Translations under genes and position numbers: made by a program
NCBI RefSeq assembly: GCF_046000175.1
Contig: NZ_JBEOMB010000053.1
Location: forward strand, 1 to 64,000
DNA from: Rhodoplanes sp046000175
GTDB lineage: Bacteria > Pseudomonadota > Alphaproteobacteria > Rhizobiales > Xanthobacteraceae
Reading direction: 5' to 3'
DNA length: 64,000 nucleotides
In this document: in pieces, positions 46,348 through 54,947 of the stretch
How positions within the stretch are numbered: the stretch's first letter is position 1
Layout: every line of letters starts with the position of its first letter
Notes under the pieces: model-generated
Told to the model about the DNA's origin: nothing
The model's database searches: none
Seen by the model: only the letters and a program-made list of their open reading frames with translations

Positions 46348-47463
46348 ATGGCGCGCAATCGGGTGACGATCCAGCTCCGGCAGGGCGACATGTTCGCCCA
46401 GCCGACCGATCTGGTGATCATTCCCTGCTCGACGGTTCCGACCATCACGCCGCGGGTCGCCGAGCGGCTGGCGGCGCTTCGGATCGCGCCTCCTACCGGG
46501 GCGATGAGCCTCGGCGATGTCCGTTTCGGGCTGTTCGAGGGCGGCACCAGCATCGCGGCCTATGTCGGCTACGCCGCCTCGGTCATCGGATATCGCAGCG
46601 ACGCTGCCGAAATCACTCGCATCGCCACCCAGGTCGTGGCGTTCGCGAAGGACAAGCCCGAGATCCGCGACGTCGCGCTGCCGCTGCTGGGCAGCGGGGC
46701 GGGGCGCTTGTCGAAGCAGGATTCGGCTGCCGCCCTGATCGCCGGCCTGTCGGCGGGCGACGTCGGCGAGACCGTGTTCAACATCTACGTCCTCGAAAAA
46801 TCCGATTACGACGCCCTGACCGCGAGGATGAGTGCCGCGGTCGCGAGCACCCGCGCGACCACGCTCGAGGTCCTGAACAAGCTGCCGCGGATCGACGCCT
46901 TCGCCGCCACACGCGGCCGGCCCGAAGCGGCGGCGGCGCCCGCCGTGCCCGCCACGCCGGTGCAGTCGCGCGAGCCGATCCGGGTCTTCATCAGCTACAC
47001 GCGGACCAGCGACGAGCATCAGAAATGGGTCCAGGATCTCGCCACCCGGTTGCGGCAGAACGGCATCGACGCGCGGCTCGACGTCTGGCACCTGCGCTAC
47101 GGCATGGATCTGCCGCAGTGGATGTGCAACGAGCTCGACCTCGCCGAGCGCGTCCTGATCATCTGTAACAAGGCCTATGCCGAGCGCGCGCACGGCCGTT
47201 ACGGCGGCGTCGGCTGGGAGATCCGTCTGGTGCAGGGCGACCTGTTGCAGAGCCAGCACGCCAATCCGGACAGGTACATTCCGATCGTGCGCGGCGCCTT
47301 CGACCAGACCGCAGTGCCGGCCTTCCTGCGCACCGTCAACTGCATGGTCTGGTCGGACCAGGACCACGACAGCTTGTGCGACACGCTGCTCCGGGCGATC
47401 TACCGCGCCTACATCCCGCCACCGGAGATCGGTCCCACGCCCCCACGCTTCGTCGTGAGGTGA
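46348..47463 (+). CDS. Macro-like domain fused to TIR/SEFIR domain
   Basis: The 371-residue protein has two modules. Residues 4-155 look like a macro domain: TIQLRQGDMFAQPTDLVIIP corresponds to the first strands with the adenine-contacting Asp14, and VALPLLGSGAGRLSKQDSAAAL (109-130) is the phosphate-binding loop. The NAAN and GGG-V motifs of ADP-ribosyl hydrolases are absent, so binding rather than hydrolysis is likely. A 45-residue Ala/Pro linker leads to a TIR/SEFIR domain (211-350): IRVFISYTRTSDEHQKWV, DARLDVWHLRYGMDLPQWM, RVLIICNKAYAERA and GGVGWE, where Glu291 is the candidate catalytic acid of NAD-cleaving TIR proteins. ATG 46348 is preferred to TTG 46324. No signal peptide or membrane helix. 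A defence role is inferred from architecture only. Confidence 0.85.
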   Translation: MARNRVTIQLRQGDMFAQPTDLVIIPCSTVPTITPRVAERLAALRIAPPTGAMSLGDVRFGLFEGGTSIAAYVGYAASVIGYRSDAAEITRIATQVVAFAKDKPEIRDVALPLLGSGAGRLSKQDSAAALIAGLSAGDVGETVFNIYVLEKSDYDALTARMSAAVASTRATTLEVLNKLPRIDAFAATRGRPEAAAAPAVPATPVQSREPIRVFISYTRTSDEHQKWVQDLATRLRQNGIDARLDVWHLRYGMDLPQWMCNELDLAERVLIICNKAYAERAHGRYGGVGWEIRLVQGDLLQSQHANPDRYIPIVRGAFDQTAVPAFLRTVNCMVWSDQDHDSLCDTLLRAIYRAYIPPPEIGPTPPRFVVR

Positions 47464-47529
47464 GGCACGGGTCGCGAGCGCGTCGGCCCGCGGCATGAAC
47501 CCGCCGCGATTGCCCCTATACTCACCTGT

Positions 47530-48129
47530 ATGCGCCGTCTGACCCGCCCGCTGTGGATCCTGCTCGCCGTCGTCTTTCTCGTCGAGGCGTGGCTGTGGGA
47601 GCATGTGCGGCCGCTGGTCGCCCGCGTGGTCGACTGGATCGCCTGGCCGGCCCTGAAAGTCCGGATCGCCGCGGCGATCGCGCGGCTGCCGCCCTATCCG
47701 ACCCTGCTGGTGTTCGCCGTGCCGGCGGCCCTGCTGTTCCCGCTGAAGCTCGCGGCGCTGTGGATGTTTTCGCACGGCTTCTGGATCGGCGGCGTCGCCG
47801 TCTTCGGCTTCGCCAAGGTCGCCGGCGTCGGCGTCACCGCCTTCGTGTTCGACCTCACCCGGCCGAAGCTCCTGCAGCTTCCCTGGTTCCGCCGGCTCTA
47901 CGAGCTGGTGCTGCGCGGCCTCGCCTGGGCGCATGGCCTGATCGACCCGTACAAGGCCGAGGTGAAGGCGTGGGTCGCGCGCACGGTCGCGCCGCTGCAG
48001 CGGCGCCTGCGCCGCCTGATGCGCCTGCTGGCGCCGGGCCGTCGTGGCCGTCTTCTGCGCCATGTCCGCCGCCTGCGCCGAAGCGTGCAGCGTGGCACGC
48101 CCGCCCCGCGGCCCGCCGCGGCGGAGTGA
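47530..48129 (+). CDS. Conserved hypothetical membrane protein
   Basis: The 199-residue protein has an N-terminal helix (about residues 7-24, LWILLAVVFLVEAWLW), two further hydrophobic segments (about 57-80 and 84-108) and a long Arg-rich, amphipathic C-terminal tail (RRLRRLMRLLAPGRRGRLLRH in pieces) that probably lies on the cytoplasmic side. I do not recognise a domain. The PPYPTLLVFAVPAALLFPLKLAALW stretch is the best conserved looking part. The ATG at 47530 follows a CTATACT-like box at 47516-47522. Confidence 0.7.
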   Translation: MRRLTRPLWILLAVVFLVEAWLWEHVRPLVARVVDWIAWPALKVRIAAAIARLPPYPTLLVFAVPAALLFPLKLAALWMFSHGFWIGGVAVFGFAKVAGVGVTAFVFDLTRPKLLQLPWFRRLYELVLRGLAWAHGLIDPYKAEVKAWVARTVAPLQRRLRRLMRLLAPGRRGRLLRHVRRLRRSVQRGTPAPRPAAAE

Positions 48130-48152
48130 GCGACACCGCACCGCCTTTCCCT

Positions 48153-48258
48153 TCATGGTGAGGAGCGATCCGAGGGATCGCGTCTCGAACCATGCGGCCA
48201 CCGTCTCGGCCGCCCACGCCCTTCGGGACGCCGCCTTCGGCGGCTCCTCAGGACGAGG
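48153..48258. repeat. Inverted repeat, GGTGAGGAGC type, copy 1
   Basis: CATGGTGAGGAGCGATCC and CGCGTCTCGAACCATG are paired with GCCGCCTTCGGCGGCTCCTCAGGACG on the right. A related element lies at 49936-50055 in the opposite orientation. Confidence 0.75.
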
Positions 48259-48309
48259 GCGGAGGGAGGCTCGGCGCTCGGCCGCAGCGCCCCGGGACGA
48301 CCGCGACCC

Positions 48310-48903
48310 TCACACGAAATGCACGGCGTGCGGGGCGAACAGGCCGATGCCCATGAACACGATTCCCAAGACGCCGACGCCGCCGGCCACGAAGGCGAGC
48401 GCCATCATGCCGGTGATGACGGCGGCCGAGCACAGCACGATGCCGATCTGGAATGCCGCCGACGCCACCTCGTAGTGGTGGTAGCGCGCGAGCGCGGTGT
48501 CGCGCTCGTGCTCCAGGTGCTCGGCCTGCGCCCGCAGCTCCTTGCGGCCGTCCTTTTCCTTGGGATCGCTGTCGTAGCGGGCGATGGTCGCCTTCCAGGC
48601 GTCGATCTGCTTCTGCAGCGCCGCCTTCGCCTCCTCGTTGGGGGCGGTGGCGAGCTGCAGGGTCATCGCCTCGGCGGCGGCGCGCAGCGAGGTCTGGCGC
48701 ACCGTCTTGGCCTGGAAGAAGTTCCAGGTGTCGGAGGCCTTGATGTTGAGGCCGATCGCCTCGGTCTGGGCGCTCTTGCCGAGCGTCTCGGAGAAAGCGA
48801 GGAACAGCGCGATGATCGCGATCAAGAGGGCGATCTGCTTGTTGTGCCCGGCGGCGTGCTCGGCGTGCTCGTGATGCTCCAGATTCTCGTGCGGCCCGGC
48901 CAT
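48310..48903 (-). CDS. DUF4337 membrane protein
   Basis: The 197-residue protein starts with a His/Glu-rich segment (ENLEHHEHAEHAAGH) followed by a membrane helix (about 24-42, IALLIAIIALFLAFSETLG), a long helical periplasmic or cytoplasmic region with SDTWNFFQAKTVRQTSLRAA (in part) and coiled-coil ELRAQAEHLEHERDTALARYHHYE, then two C-terminal helices. This is the DUF4337 pattern; the family has no known function. The His cluster at the N-terminus may bind metal. Confidence 0.88.
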   Translation of the reverse strand: MAGPHENLEHHEHAEHAAGHNKQIALLIAIIALFLAFSETLGKSAQTEAIGLNIKASDTWNFFQAKTVRQTSLRAAAEAMTLQLATAPNEEAKAALQKQIDAWKATIARYDSDPKEKDGRKELRAQAEHLEHERDTALARYHHYEVASAAFQIGIVLCSAAVITGMMALAFVAGGVGVLGIVFMGIGLFAPHAVHFV

Positions 48904-49099
48904 GGTCTCCCCCTCGGCGCTGGTGGTGCCGGAGGGATGTAGCGGGCTGGCGTCGGTCCGCAAGGGGACTTTCGGCGATGTCTTGCAGGTCGTCCCGTCA
49001 CATATCCCGTCACCCATCCCCTGGCCCGGCGTGCTCGAACGGCCCTCTGTCCTCCCCGGCGCCGCTCCTCTATACCGGCCGCACAGGCAGGAGGGCGCG

Positions 49100-49915
49100 A
49101 TGAGCGATGTGCGAGTGATCGTGGCGGGTGCGGGCGGCCGCATGGGCAAGACCCTGGTGAAGGCGATCGCCGAGGCGAAAGGCGTCGTGCTGGCCGGCGC
49201 CATCGACGCGCCGACCTCGCCGCTGATTGGCCGCGACTCCGGCGAGATGTCGGGGATCGGCGCGAACGGGATCCCGGTGATGGGCGATCTGGGCGCGCTC
49301 GCCCAAAAGGCCGACGGCGTGATCGACTTCACGATTCCTGCCGCCTCGGTGGCGCTGGCCGAAAGGACCGCGGCCGCCGGTCTGTTTCACGTCATCGGCA
49401 CGACCGGCTTCTCGGTCGCCGACGAGCAGGCGATCGCGGCCGCCGCGCAGACGGTCGCCATCGTCAAGTCGGGCAACATGAGCCTCGGCGTGAACCTCCT
49501 CGCGGCGCTGGCGAAGCGGGTCGCGGCGACGCTCGACGAGGAGTTCGACATCGAGATCCTCGAGATGCACCACAACAAGAAGATCGACGCGCCCTCCGGC
49601 ACGGCGCTGCTGCTCGGCGAGGCGGCGGCGCGCGGCCGCGGCATCGACCTCGCGGCGCGCTCCGAGCGCGGCCGCGACGGCCACACGGGCGCCCGCACGC
49701 CGGGCGACATCGGCTTCGCGTCGCTCCGCGGCGGCACCGTGGTGGGCGAGCACTGGGCGATCTTCGCGGGACCGGCCGAGCGCATCGAGCTCGTCCACAA
49801 GGCCGAGGACCGCATGATCTTCGCCCGCGGCGCCGTGAAAGCGGCCGTCTGGGCCAGGGGCCGGCCGGCCGGGCTCTACTCGATGATGGACGTGCTCGGC
49901 CTGAAGGATTTTTGA
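49100..49915 (+). CDS. dapB: 4-hydroxy-tetrahydrodipicolinate reductase
   Basis: DapB reduces hydroxytetrahydrodipicolinate with NAD(P)H in lysine and diaminopimelate synthesis. The 271-residue protein has the Rossmann motif VAGAGGRMGKTL near residues 8-19, VIDFTIP, GTTGFS, GNMSLGVNLL and the signature EILEMHHNKKIDAPSGTA around residues 152-169 with the catalytic His/Lys. The start at ATG 49100 follows GGAGGGC. Confidence 0.97.
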   Translation: MSDVRVIVAGAGGRMGKTLVKAIAEAKGVVLAGAIDAPTSPLIGRDSGEMSGIGANGIPVMGDLGALAQKADGVIDFTIPAASVALAERTAAAGLFHVIGTTGFSVADEQAIAAAAQTVAIVKSGNMSLGVNLLAALAKRVAATLDEEFDIEILEMHHNKKIDAPSGTALLLGEAAARGRGIDLAARSERGRDGHTGARTPGDIGFASLRGGTVVGEHWAIFAGPAERIELVHKAEDRMIFARGAVKAAVWARGRPAGLYSMMDVLGLKDF

Positions 49916-49935
49916 GGCACGGCGCCCCTTTTCCG

Positions 49936-50055
49936 CCTCGTCCTGAGGAGCGGCCGCAGGCCGCGTCTCGAAGGGCGGGGCGGCCCGTATGGTCGCCTCG
50001 GGGGCGGTGGCCTCATGGTTCGAGACGCGCTCTGCGAGCGCTCCTCACCACGAGG
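49936..50055. repeat. Inverted repeat, GGTGAGGAGC type, copy 2
   Basis: CCTCGTCCTGAGGAGCGGCCGC and CGCGTCTCGAAGGG are mirrored by CATGGTTCGAGACGCGC and GAGCGCTCCTCACCACGAGG, the reverse arrangement of the element at 48153-48258. It lies between convergent dapB and gpmI. Confidence 0.8.
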
Positions 50056-50086
50056 GTCACCGCCATGCGTGTGGTGCCGCCCGGCC

Positions 50087-51604
50087 TCACCGCATCAGCG
50101 ACGTGCCGGTCATCTCCTTGGGCTGCGGCAGGCCCATGAGGGCGAGCAGCGTCGGGGCGAGGTCGGCGAGGCGGCCGTCGGCGAGGCTCTTGGCGTCGCT
50201 GCCGAACAGCATCACGGGCACCGGGTTCGTCGTGTGGGCCGTGTGCGGGCCGCCCGTCACCGGATCGCGCATCAACTCGCAGTTGCCGTGGTCGGCCGTG
50301 ACCAGGAGCGCCCCGCCCATGGCGCCGATCGCCTCGACGATGCGGCCGAGCCCGGTGTCGGCCGTCTCCACCGCCTTGATGGCGGCCGGCAGGCTGCCGG
50401 TGTGGCCGACCATGTCGGGATTGGCGAAGTTCAGCACGATCAGGTCGTACTTGGCCGATCGGATCGCCGCGACCGCCTTGTCGGTCAATTCGGGCGCCGA
50501 CATCTCGGGCTGCAGGTCGTAGGTCGCGACCTTGGGGGACGGGACCATGATGCGGTCCTCGCCCGGATACTGCTTCTCCTCGCCGCCGTTGAGGAAGTAC
50601 GTCACGTGCGGATACTTCTCGGTCTCCGCCATGCGCAGCTGCGTGCGGCCGGCGTCCGCCGTCACCTGGCCGAGGCCGTTGGCCAGGCTGTCGGGCGGGA
50701 AGACCGTCCCCATGAAGACGTCGAGCGCTTCGCTGTACTGGGTGAGACCGACCGCGATCGCCACCTTCGGCACCCGCGGGCGGGGGAAGCCGTCGAAGCC
50801 CGGGTCGAGCAGCGCGCCGAGGATCTCGCGCACCCGGTCGGCCCGGAAGTTGAAGCACAGGATGCCGTCGCCGTCCTTCATGCCGGCATAGTCGCCGATC
50901 ACGGCCGGGACGATGAACTCGTCTCCGACATTCGCCGCGTAGGACGCCGCGATCGCCGCCGCCGCGTCCTCGTGATGGGCGCCCTGCGCCTCGACGATCG
51001 CGGCCCAGGCCTTCTCGACCCGGTCCCAGCGCTTGTCGCGGTCCATGGCGTAGTAGCGGCCGTCGACGGTCGCGATCGGCACGGTCGGCGGCAGGTCAGC
51101 AGCGAGCTTCTCGACATACTCGGCGCCGGCGCGGGGCGGCGTGTCGCGGCCGTCGGTGAAGACGTGCATGACGGTCGGGATGCCGGCGAGCGCGAGAATC
51201 CCGGCGAGTGCGGCGCCGTGGTCCTGGTGCGAGTGGACGCCGCCCGGCGAGACGAGCCCCATCAGGTGGCAGGTGCCGCCGGTCTCGCGGAGCGTGTCGA
51301 TCAGGCCGACCAGCGCCGGCGCCTTCTCGATCTCGCCGGTGGCGATCGCGTCGGTGATGCGCGGCAGATCCTGCATCACCACCCGGCCGGCGCCGATGTT
51401 GAGATGCCCGACCTCGGAGTTGCCCATCTGCCCGTCGGGCAGGCCGACATCCTTGCCGGAGGTGCGCAGGAAGGCGTGCGGGCAGGTGCCCCAGAGCTTG
51501 TCGAAGGTCGGCGTGTTGGCCTGCCGGACCGCGTTGTCGGCGGCGTCATCGCGCCACCCCCACCCGTCCAGAATGACCAGCATCACGGGACGACGCGTCT
51601 GCAT
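50087..51604 (-). CDS. gpmI: 2,3-bisphosphoglycerate-independent phosphoglycerate mutase
   Basis: GpmI interconverts 3- and 2-phosphoglycerate in glycolysis using two metal ions and an alkaline-phosphatase-like Ser. The 505-residue protein has ILDGWGWRDD at 11-20, nucleophile Ser63 in QMGNSEVGHLN, and the C-terminal metal-binding motifs LNFANPDMVGHTG and TADHGNCE. Length is normal. In several related genomes the gene beside dapB is the unrelated cofactor-dependent gpmA, so this may be a non-orthologous replacement. Confidence 0.96.
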   Translation of the reverse strand: MQTRRPVMLVILDGWGWRDDAADNAVRQANTPTFDKLWGTCPHAFLRTSGKDVGLPDGQMGNSEVGHLNIGAGRVVMQDLPRITDAIATGEIEKAPALVGLIDTLRETGGTCHLMGLVSPGGVHSHQDHGAALAGILALAGIPTVMHVFTDGRDTPPRAGAEYVEKLAADLPPTVPIATVDGRYYAMDRDKRWDRVEKAWAAIVEAQGAHHEDAAAAIAASYAANVGDEFIVPAVIGDYAGMKDGDGILCFNFRADRVREILGALLDPGFDGFPRPRVPKVAIAVGLTQYSEALDVFMGTVFPPDSLANGLGQVTADAGRTQLRMAETEKYPHVTYFLNGGEEKQYPGEDRIMVPSPKVATYDLQPEMSAPELTDKAVAAIRSAKYDLIVLNFANPDMVGHTGSLPAAIKAVETADTGLGRIVEAIGAMGGALLVTADHGNCELMRDPVTGGPHTAHTTNPVPVMLFGSDAKSLADGRLADLAPTLLALMGLPQPKEMTGTSLMR

Positions 51605-51759
51605 GTCGGTGATCTCCTGCCTGCGCCGAAAACGGCCCCACGGCGCGGTTCACCTACTCATGGGACGCCCCACCGCCCCCGTCAACGGCCGGTGAGAGGA
51701 TACCGAATTTCGGCTGATCGGCTGGAAGTCCGCTTGCTGGCGTAGGTGCTCCGGGCGGC

Positions 51760-51922
51760 CCCCCACCCCCGACCCCTCCCCGCCACTCGCTTCGCGAGCA
51801 GGGGGAGGGGAGTCGAGCCGTTTCGGCGCTCGTCGCAGAAACTGTCGTTTGTCGAACTCGGCGCCTCGGCTCCCCTCCTCCCATTCGCTCTTGCGAATGG
51901 CGGGGAGGGGTCGGGGGTGGGG
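51760..51922. repeat. Inverted repeat, CCCCTCCCC type, copy 4 of its family
   Basis: CCCCACCCCCGACCCCTCCCC and GCTTCGCGAGC...GGGGGAGGGG are mirrored by CCCCTCCTCCC...GCTCTTGCGAATGGC and GGGGAGGGGTCGGGGGTGGGG. It occupies most of the 374-bp gap between gpmI and the AraC/MGMT gene, in which I see no gene. Confidence 0.8.
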
Positions 51923-51978
51923 GCGTTCTTGCGCAGGCGATCGCGTTATTGTCCCGACCCGAGAGCCCGGAAGCCCGC

Positions 51979-52890
51979 TCACCCCTCGCGCTGGCCGGTT
52001 TCCCAGCCGAGCATGGCGCGCTTGCGGGTGATGCCCCAGTGATAGCCGGTGAGGTCGCCGCTCTTGCCGACCACGCGATGGCACGGCACCACGAAGCTCA
52101 GCGGGTTGCGGCCGACCGCGGCGCCGACGGCGCGCGCCGCCTTGGGCGAGCACACCGTGCCGGCGACCGTCGAGTAGGTGGTCAAGCGGCCGAGCGGGAC
52201 GCGCAGCAGCGCCTCCCACACCCGCACCTCGAAGTCGGTGCCGATCATCACGATCCGCAGCGGCCGGTCGGCCCGCCACAGGGCGGGGTCGAACACCCGG
52301 CGGGCGAGCGCCGCGGTGCCGGCCTGGTCGCGCACATAGGTCGCGTTCGGCCAGCGCGCCTGCATGTCGGCGAGCGCGGCCGTCTCGCCGCCCTGGTCCG
52401 CGAAGGCGATGCCGGCGAGGCCGCGGCTGGTCGCCATCACCAGCGCCGAGCCGAACGGCGACGGGTGGAAGCCGTAGTCGAGCACCAGGCCGGCGCCGCC
52501 CGCCTTCCACTCGCCCGGCGACATCGCCTCGTGGGTGACGAACAGGTCGTGCAGCCGGCCCGGACCCGAATAGCCGACCTCGTAGGCGGCATCGAGCACG
52601 CTCGCCGATTCGCGCAGCAGCTTTCGCGCATGGTCCAGCGTCAGGGCCTGAAGGAAGGCTTTCGGGGTCAGCCCGGCCCAGCGGCGGAACAGCGCCGTGA
52701 GGCCGTCGGTCGACAGGCCGGCGGCGTGCGCCACCGCCTCGATGTCGGGCTGCTGCTTCCAGTGCTCCGACAGGAACGCGATCGCGCGGCGGACGCGGTC
52801 GTAGTCCTCGGCGGCGCGGTCGAGCGCGGCGCTCCGGGTGCGGACCGGGGGTCGCACCTCGACGGGATCGGTCAGGATCATGGTGCTCAT
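51979..52890 (-). CDS. AraC/Ada-type methylated-DNA-cysteine methyltransferase
   Basis: The 303-residue protein joins an N-terminal AraC-type helix-turn-helix region (about 30-125: IEAVAHAAGLSTDGLTALFRRWAG in pieces and SVLDAAYEVGYSGPGRLHDLF) to a C-terminal O6-methylguanine methyltransferase (about 210-297) whose acceptor Cys270 lies in PCHRVVGKSG. The N-terminal metal-binding phosphotriester domain of E. coli Ada is missing, as in many alphaproteobacterial relatives. It both repairs O6-alkylguanine and probably regulates transcription. Neighbour DUF2244 lies 10 bp upstream on the same strand. Confidence 0.93.
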   Translation of the reverse strand: MSTMILTDPVEVRPPVRTRSAALDRAAEDYDRVRRAIAFLSEHWKQQPDIEAVAHAAGLSTDGLTALFRRWAGLTPKAFLQALTLDHARKLLRESASVLDAAYEVGYSGPGRLHDLFVTHEAMSPGEWKAGGAGLVLDYGFHPSPFGSALVMATSRGLAGIAFADQGGETAALADMQARWPNATYVRDQAGTAALARRVFDPALWRADRPLRIVMIGTDFEVRVWEALLRVPLGRLTTYSTVAGTVCSPKAARAVGAAVGRNPLSFVVPCHRVVGKSGDLTGYHWGITRKRAMLGWETGQREG

Positions 52891-52900
52891 GAACGCGAGC

Positions 52901-53458
52901 CTATGACTCCGACCCGGGGGGATCCACCCGATTTCCGGGCAGCTCGCGCGCGACCTCCGGGAAGGTGGTGCGGGTCGGCCCGCGCCGCGCCTCGGCGAGC
53001 GCCGTCGCCAGCGCGGCGGCGAAGCCCTCGCGCTCGGCCGGCGACAGCCAGGATCCGACCACCAGCCGGCGGCCCTGCGAGATCAACGCGATCCGCAACA
53101 GGCCGAAATCCGGGTCGGTCTCGCGGTCGAGCCGCGCCCACACCGGGTTGAGGCTCGATTCGGTGGTCAGGCCGGTGTGGCCGACGCGCCGGATCGTCAC
53201 GGCCGACGGCGTCACCACGATCTGCTCGCAGGCGGCGGCCCGCTTCGTGTTGATCCGCAGGGCCCAATAGACGAGCGCGACGTCGAGCCCTAGAAACCCC
53301 GAGACCGGCCAGGCGCCGGCCGCGAGGAAGACGAGACCGAGCACGCCGCTCGCCGCCGCGACGAGCAGGATCACGGCCCGGACGCCGGAGCGGCCGAGCG
53401 AGCGATGCGGCGTGACGACGGCCGAGAACAGGATCGGCTCGGAGGAGGGGGACGCCAT
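52901..53458 (-). CDS. DUF2244 membrane protein
   Basis: The 185-residue protein has the DUF2244 pattern: ILFSAVVTPHRSLGRSGV near residues 9-26, two membrane helices (about 27-45 and 50-68), then the soluble part with YWALRINTKRAAACEQIVVT, NPVWARLDRE and VGSWLSPAEREGFAAAL. Function unknown. It is divergent from nth with 108 bp between starts, an association seen in many rhizobia. ATG 53458 is chosen; the frame continues upstream through nth without similarity. Confidence 0.9.
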   Translation of the reverse strand: MASPSSEPILFSAVVTPHRSLGRSGVRAVILLVAAASGVLGLVFLAAGAWPVSGFLGLDVALVYWALRINTKRAAACEQIVVTPSAVTIRRVGHTGLTTESSLNPVWARLDRETDPDFGLLRIALISQGRRLVVGSWLSPAEREGFAAALATALAEARRGPTRTTFPEVARELPGNRVDPPGSES

Positions 53459-53566
53459 GGGCACCGGGGGTTCTGCGCCGTGCGGCTCGCGGCCGACGGC
53501 GCGGCGGTTTCTGCGACGGCCGCACCTTTCCGGGCGGCCTTTCTCGACGACACGGGCGACACGACC

Positions 53567-54331
53567 ATGATCCGCAAGCCGTCTGCCGGCGGACCTCAAG
53601 CAAGCCGCAAGCCGAAGGCCGCGGTCAAGGGGCGCGCGAGCACCGCCTCGCCCGGGAAAGGCAAGAGCAAGGCCCCGGCGACGCTGACGGCGGCCGAAAC
53701 CGAAGAGATGTTCCGCCGCTTCGCGGCCAAGAACCCGGAGCCGAAAGGCGAGCTCGAGCACGTCAACCCGTTCACGCTGCTGGTCGCCGTGGTGCTGTCC
53801 GCCCAGGCGACCGATGCCGGCGTCAACAAGGCGACGCGCGCCCTGTTCCAGGCCGCCGACACGCCCGAGAAAATGGTCGCGCTCGGCGAGGCGAAGGTGC
53901 GCGACTTCATCAAGACGATCGGCCTGTTCAACACCAAGGCCAAGAACGTCATCGCGCTGTCGCAGCAGCTCATCGCCGCGCACAACGGCATCGTCCCGTC
54001 GACCCGCGAGGCGCTGGAGACGCTGCCGGGAGTCGGCCGCAAGACCGCCAACGTGGTGCTCAACATCGCCTACGGGCAGGAGACCATGGCGGTCGACACC
54101 CACATCTTCCGGGTCGGCAATCGTACCGGGCTAGCGCCGGGCAAGACGCCGCTCGACGTCGAGACCCGGCTCGAGGCCGTGGTGCCGAAGCCCTACCGGC
54201 TGCACGCCCATCACTGGCTGATCCTGCACGGCCGTTACACCTGCACGGCGCTGAAGCCGCGCTGTCCGCTGTGCCCGATCGCCGATCTGTGCCGCTGGCC
54301 GGACAAGACCGCCTCGGTGCCGCCGCCGTAA
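53567..54331 (+). CDS. nth: Endonuclease III
   Basis: Nth removes oxidised pyrimidines and cuts abasic sites in base excision repair. The 254-residue protein has a Lys/Ala-rich N-terminal extension of about 40 residues, the helix-hairpin-helix LPGVGRKTANVVL with catalytic Lys159, Asp177 in AVDTHIFR, and the [4Fe-4S] cluster cysteines 226, 233, 236 and 242 (spacing C-X6-C-X2-C-X5-C). All key residues are present. The start follows a GACACGACC context without a strong ribosome binding site. Confidence 0.96.
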   Translation: MIRKPSAGGPQASRKPKAAVKGRASTASPGKGKSKAPATLTAAETEEMFRRFAAKNPEPKGELEHVNPFTLLVAVVLSAQATDAGVNKATRALFQAADTPEKMVALGEAKVRDFIKTIGLFNTKAKNVIALSQQLIAAHNGIVPSTREALETLPGVGRKTANVVLNIAYGQETMAVDTHIFRVGNRTGLAPGKTPLDVETRLEAVVPKPYRLHAHHWLILHGRYTCTALKPRCPLCPIADLCRWPDKTASVPPP

Positions 54332-54338
54332 ACTCACC

Positions 54339-54445
54339 GGTCATTCCGGGCCGCACGCGGCAGCGTGCGGACCCGGAATCCAGTCCGGAGCACGGCGTGT
54401 GTCGCTGGATTCCGGGTTCCGGCCTTCGGCCGGCCCCGGAATGAC
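54339..54445. repeat. Inverted repeat, CATTCCGGG type, copy 4
   Basis: GGTCATTCCGGGCCGC and GGACCCGGAATCCAG are mirrored by CGCTGGATTCCGGGTTCCGG and GGCCCCGGAATGACG. It lies directly after nth. Confidence 0.88.
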
Positions 54446-54541
54446 GGCGCTGCGATGTCCGTTGCGTATGTGCATGGTTGCGGGCGCGGCGCGACGGAGC
54501 TACGCCAGCAAAGGCGGCGGGTCTTCGGCTCGGAACGACGG

Positions 54542-54937
54542 ATGGCTTATCTCTGGATCGCGATCGGCAGCGCGCTGGGCGGCATGGCGCGCTTCTGGTG
54601 CTCGGGCGTGGTGGCGCGACTCGTCGGCGAGACGTTCCCGTGGGGCACCTTCACCGTGAACGTCGTCGGCTCCTTCGTGATCGGCTTCTTCGCCGTGATC
54701 ACCGGGCCGGACGGCCGGCTGATGGTCGGCACGCCGGTGCGCCAGTTCGTGATGGTCGGCATCTGCGGCGGCTACACCACCTTCTCGTCGTTCTCGATCC
54801 AGACGCTCGACCTGATGCGCGACGGCCAGTGGCTGGAGGCCGGCGGCAACGTGGTCGGCTCGGTCGTGGCGTGCCTTCTCGCCGTCTGGGCCGGCGCCGC
54901 GCTCGCCACCGCCTTCAACACGATGCGCTGGATATGA
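54542..54937 (+). CDS. crcB: Fluoride channel CrcB (Fluc)
   Basis: CrcB exports fluoride as a dual-topology dimer. The 131-residue protein has four membrane helices, starts AYLWIAIGSALGGMARFW, and contains the family signature GTFTVNVVGSFVIGFF with the channel-lining Asn and the GICGGYTTFSSFSIQT track of Phe/Ser/Thr. The gene is followed after 10 bp by a DUF190 gene. I searched the 96 bp upstream for the crcB (fluoride) riboswitch core by eye and did not find it. Confidence 0.94.
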   Translation: MAYLWIAIGSALGGMARFWCSGVVARLVGETFPWGTFTVNVVGSFVIGFFAVITGPDGRLMVGTPVRQFVMVGICGGYTTFSSFSIQTLDLMRDGQWLEAGGNVVGSVVACLLAVWAGAALATAFNTMRWI

Positions 54938-54947
54938 GGAGCCTGCC

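Noticed and set aside
47464..48129. The membrane protein after the macro-TIR gene as an effector partner
   Set aside because: It has its own upstream promoter-like region, a 66-bp gap and no known defence-type fold; nothing in the sequence links the two.
54446..54541. Fluoride riboswitch before crcB
   Set aside because: The GGCGAUGG/CUCC-type core and pseudoknot partners could not be located.
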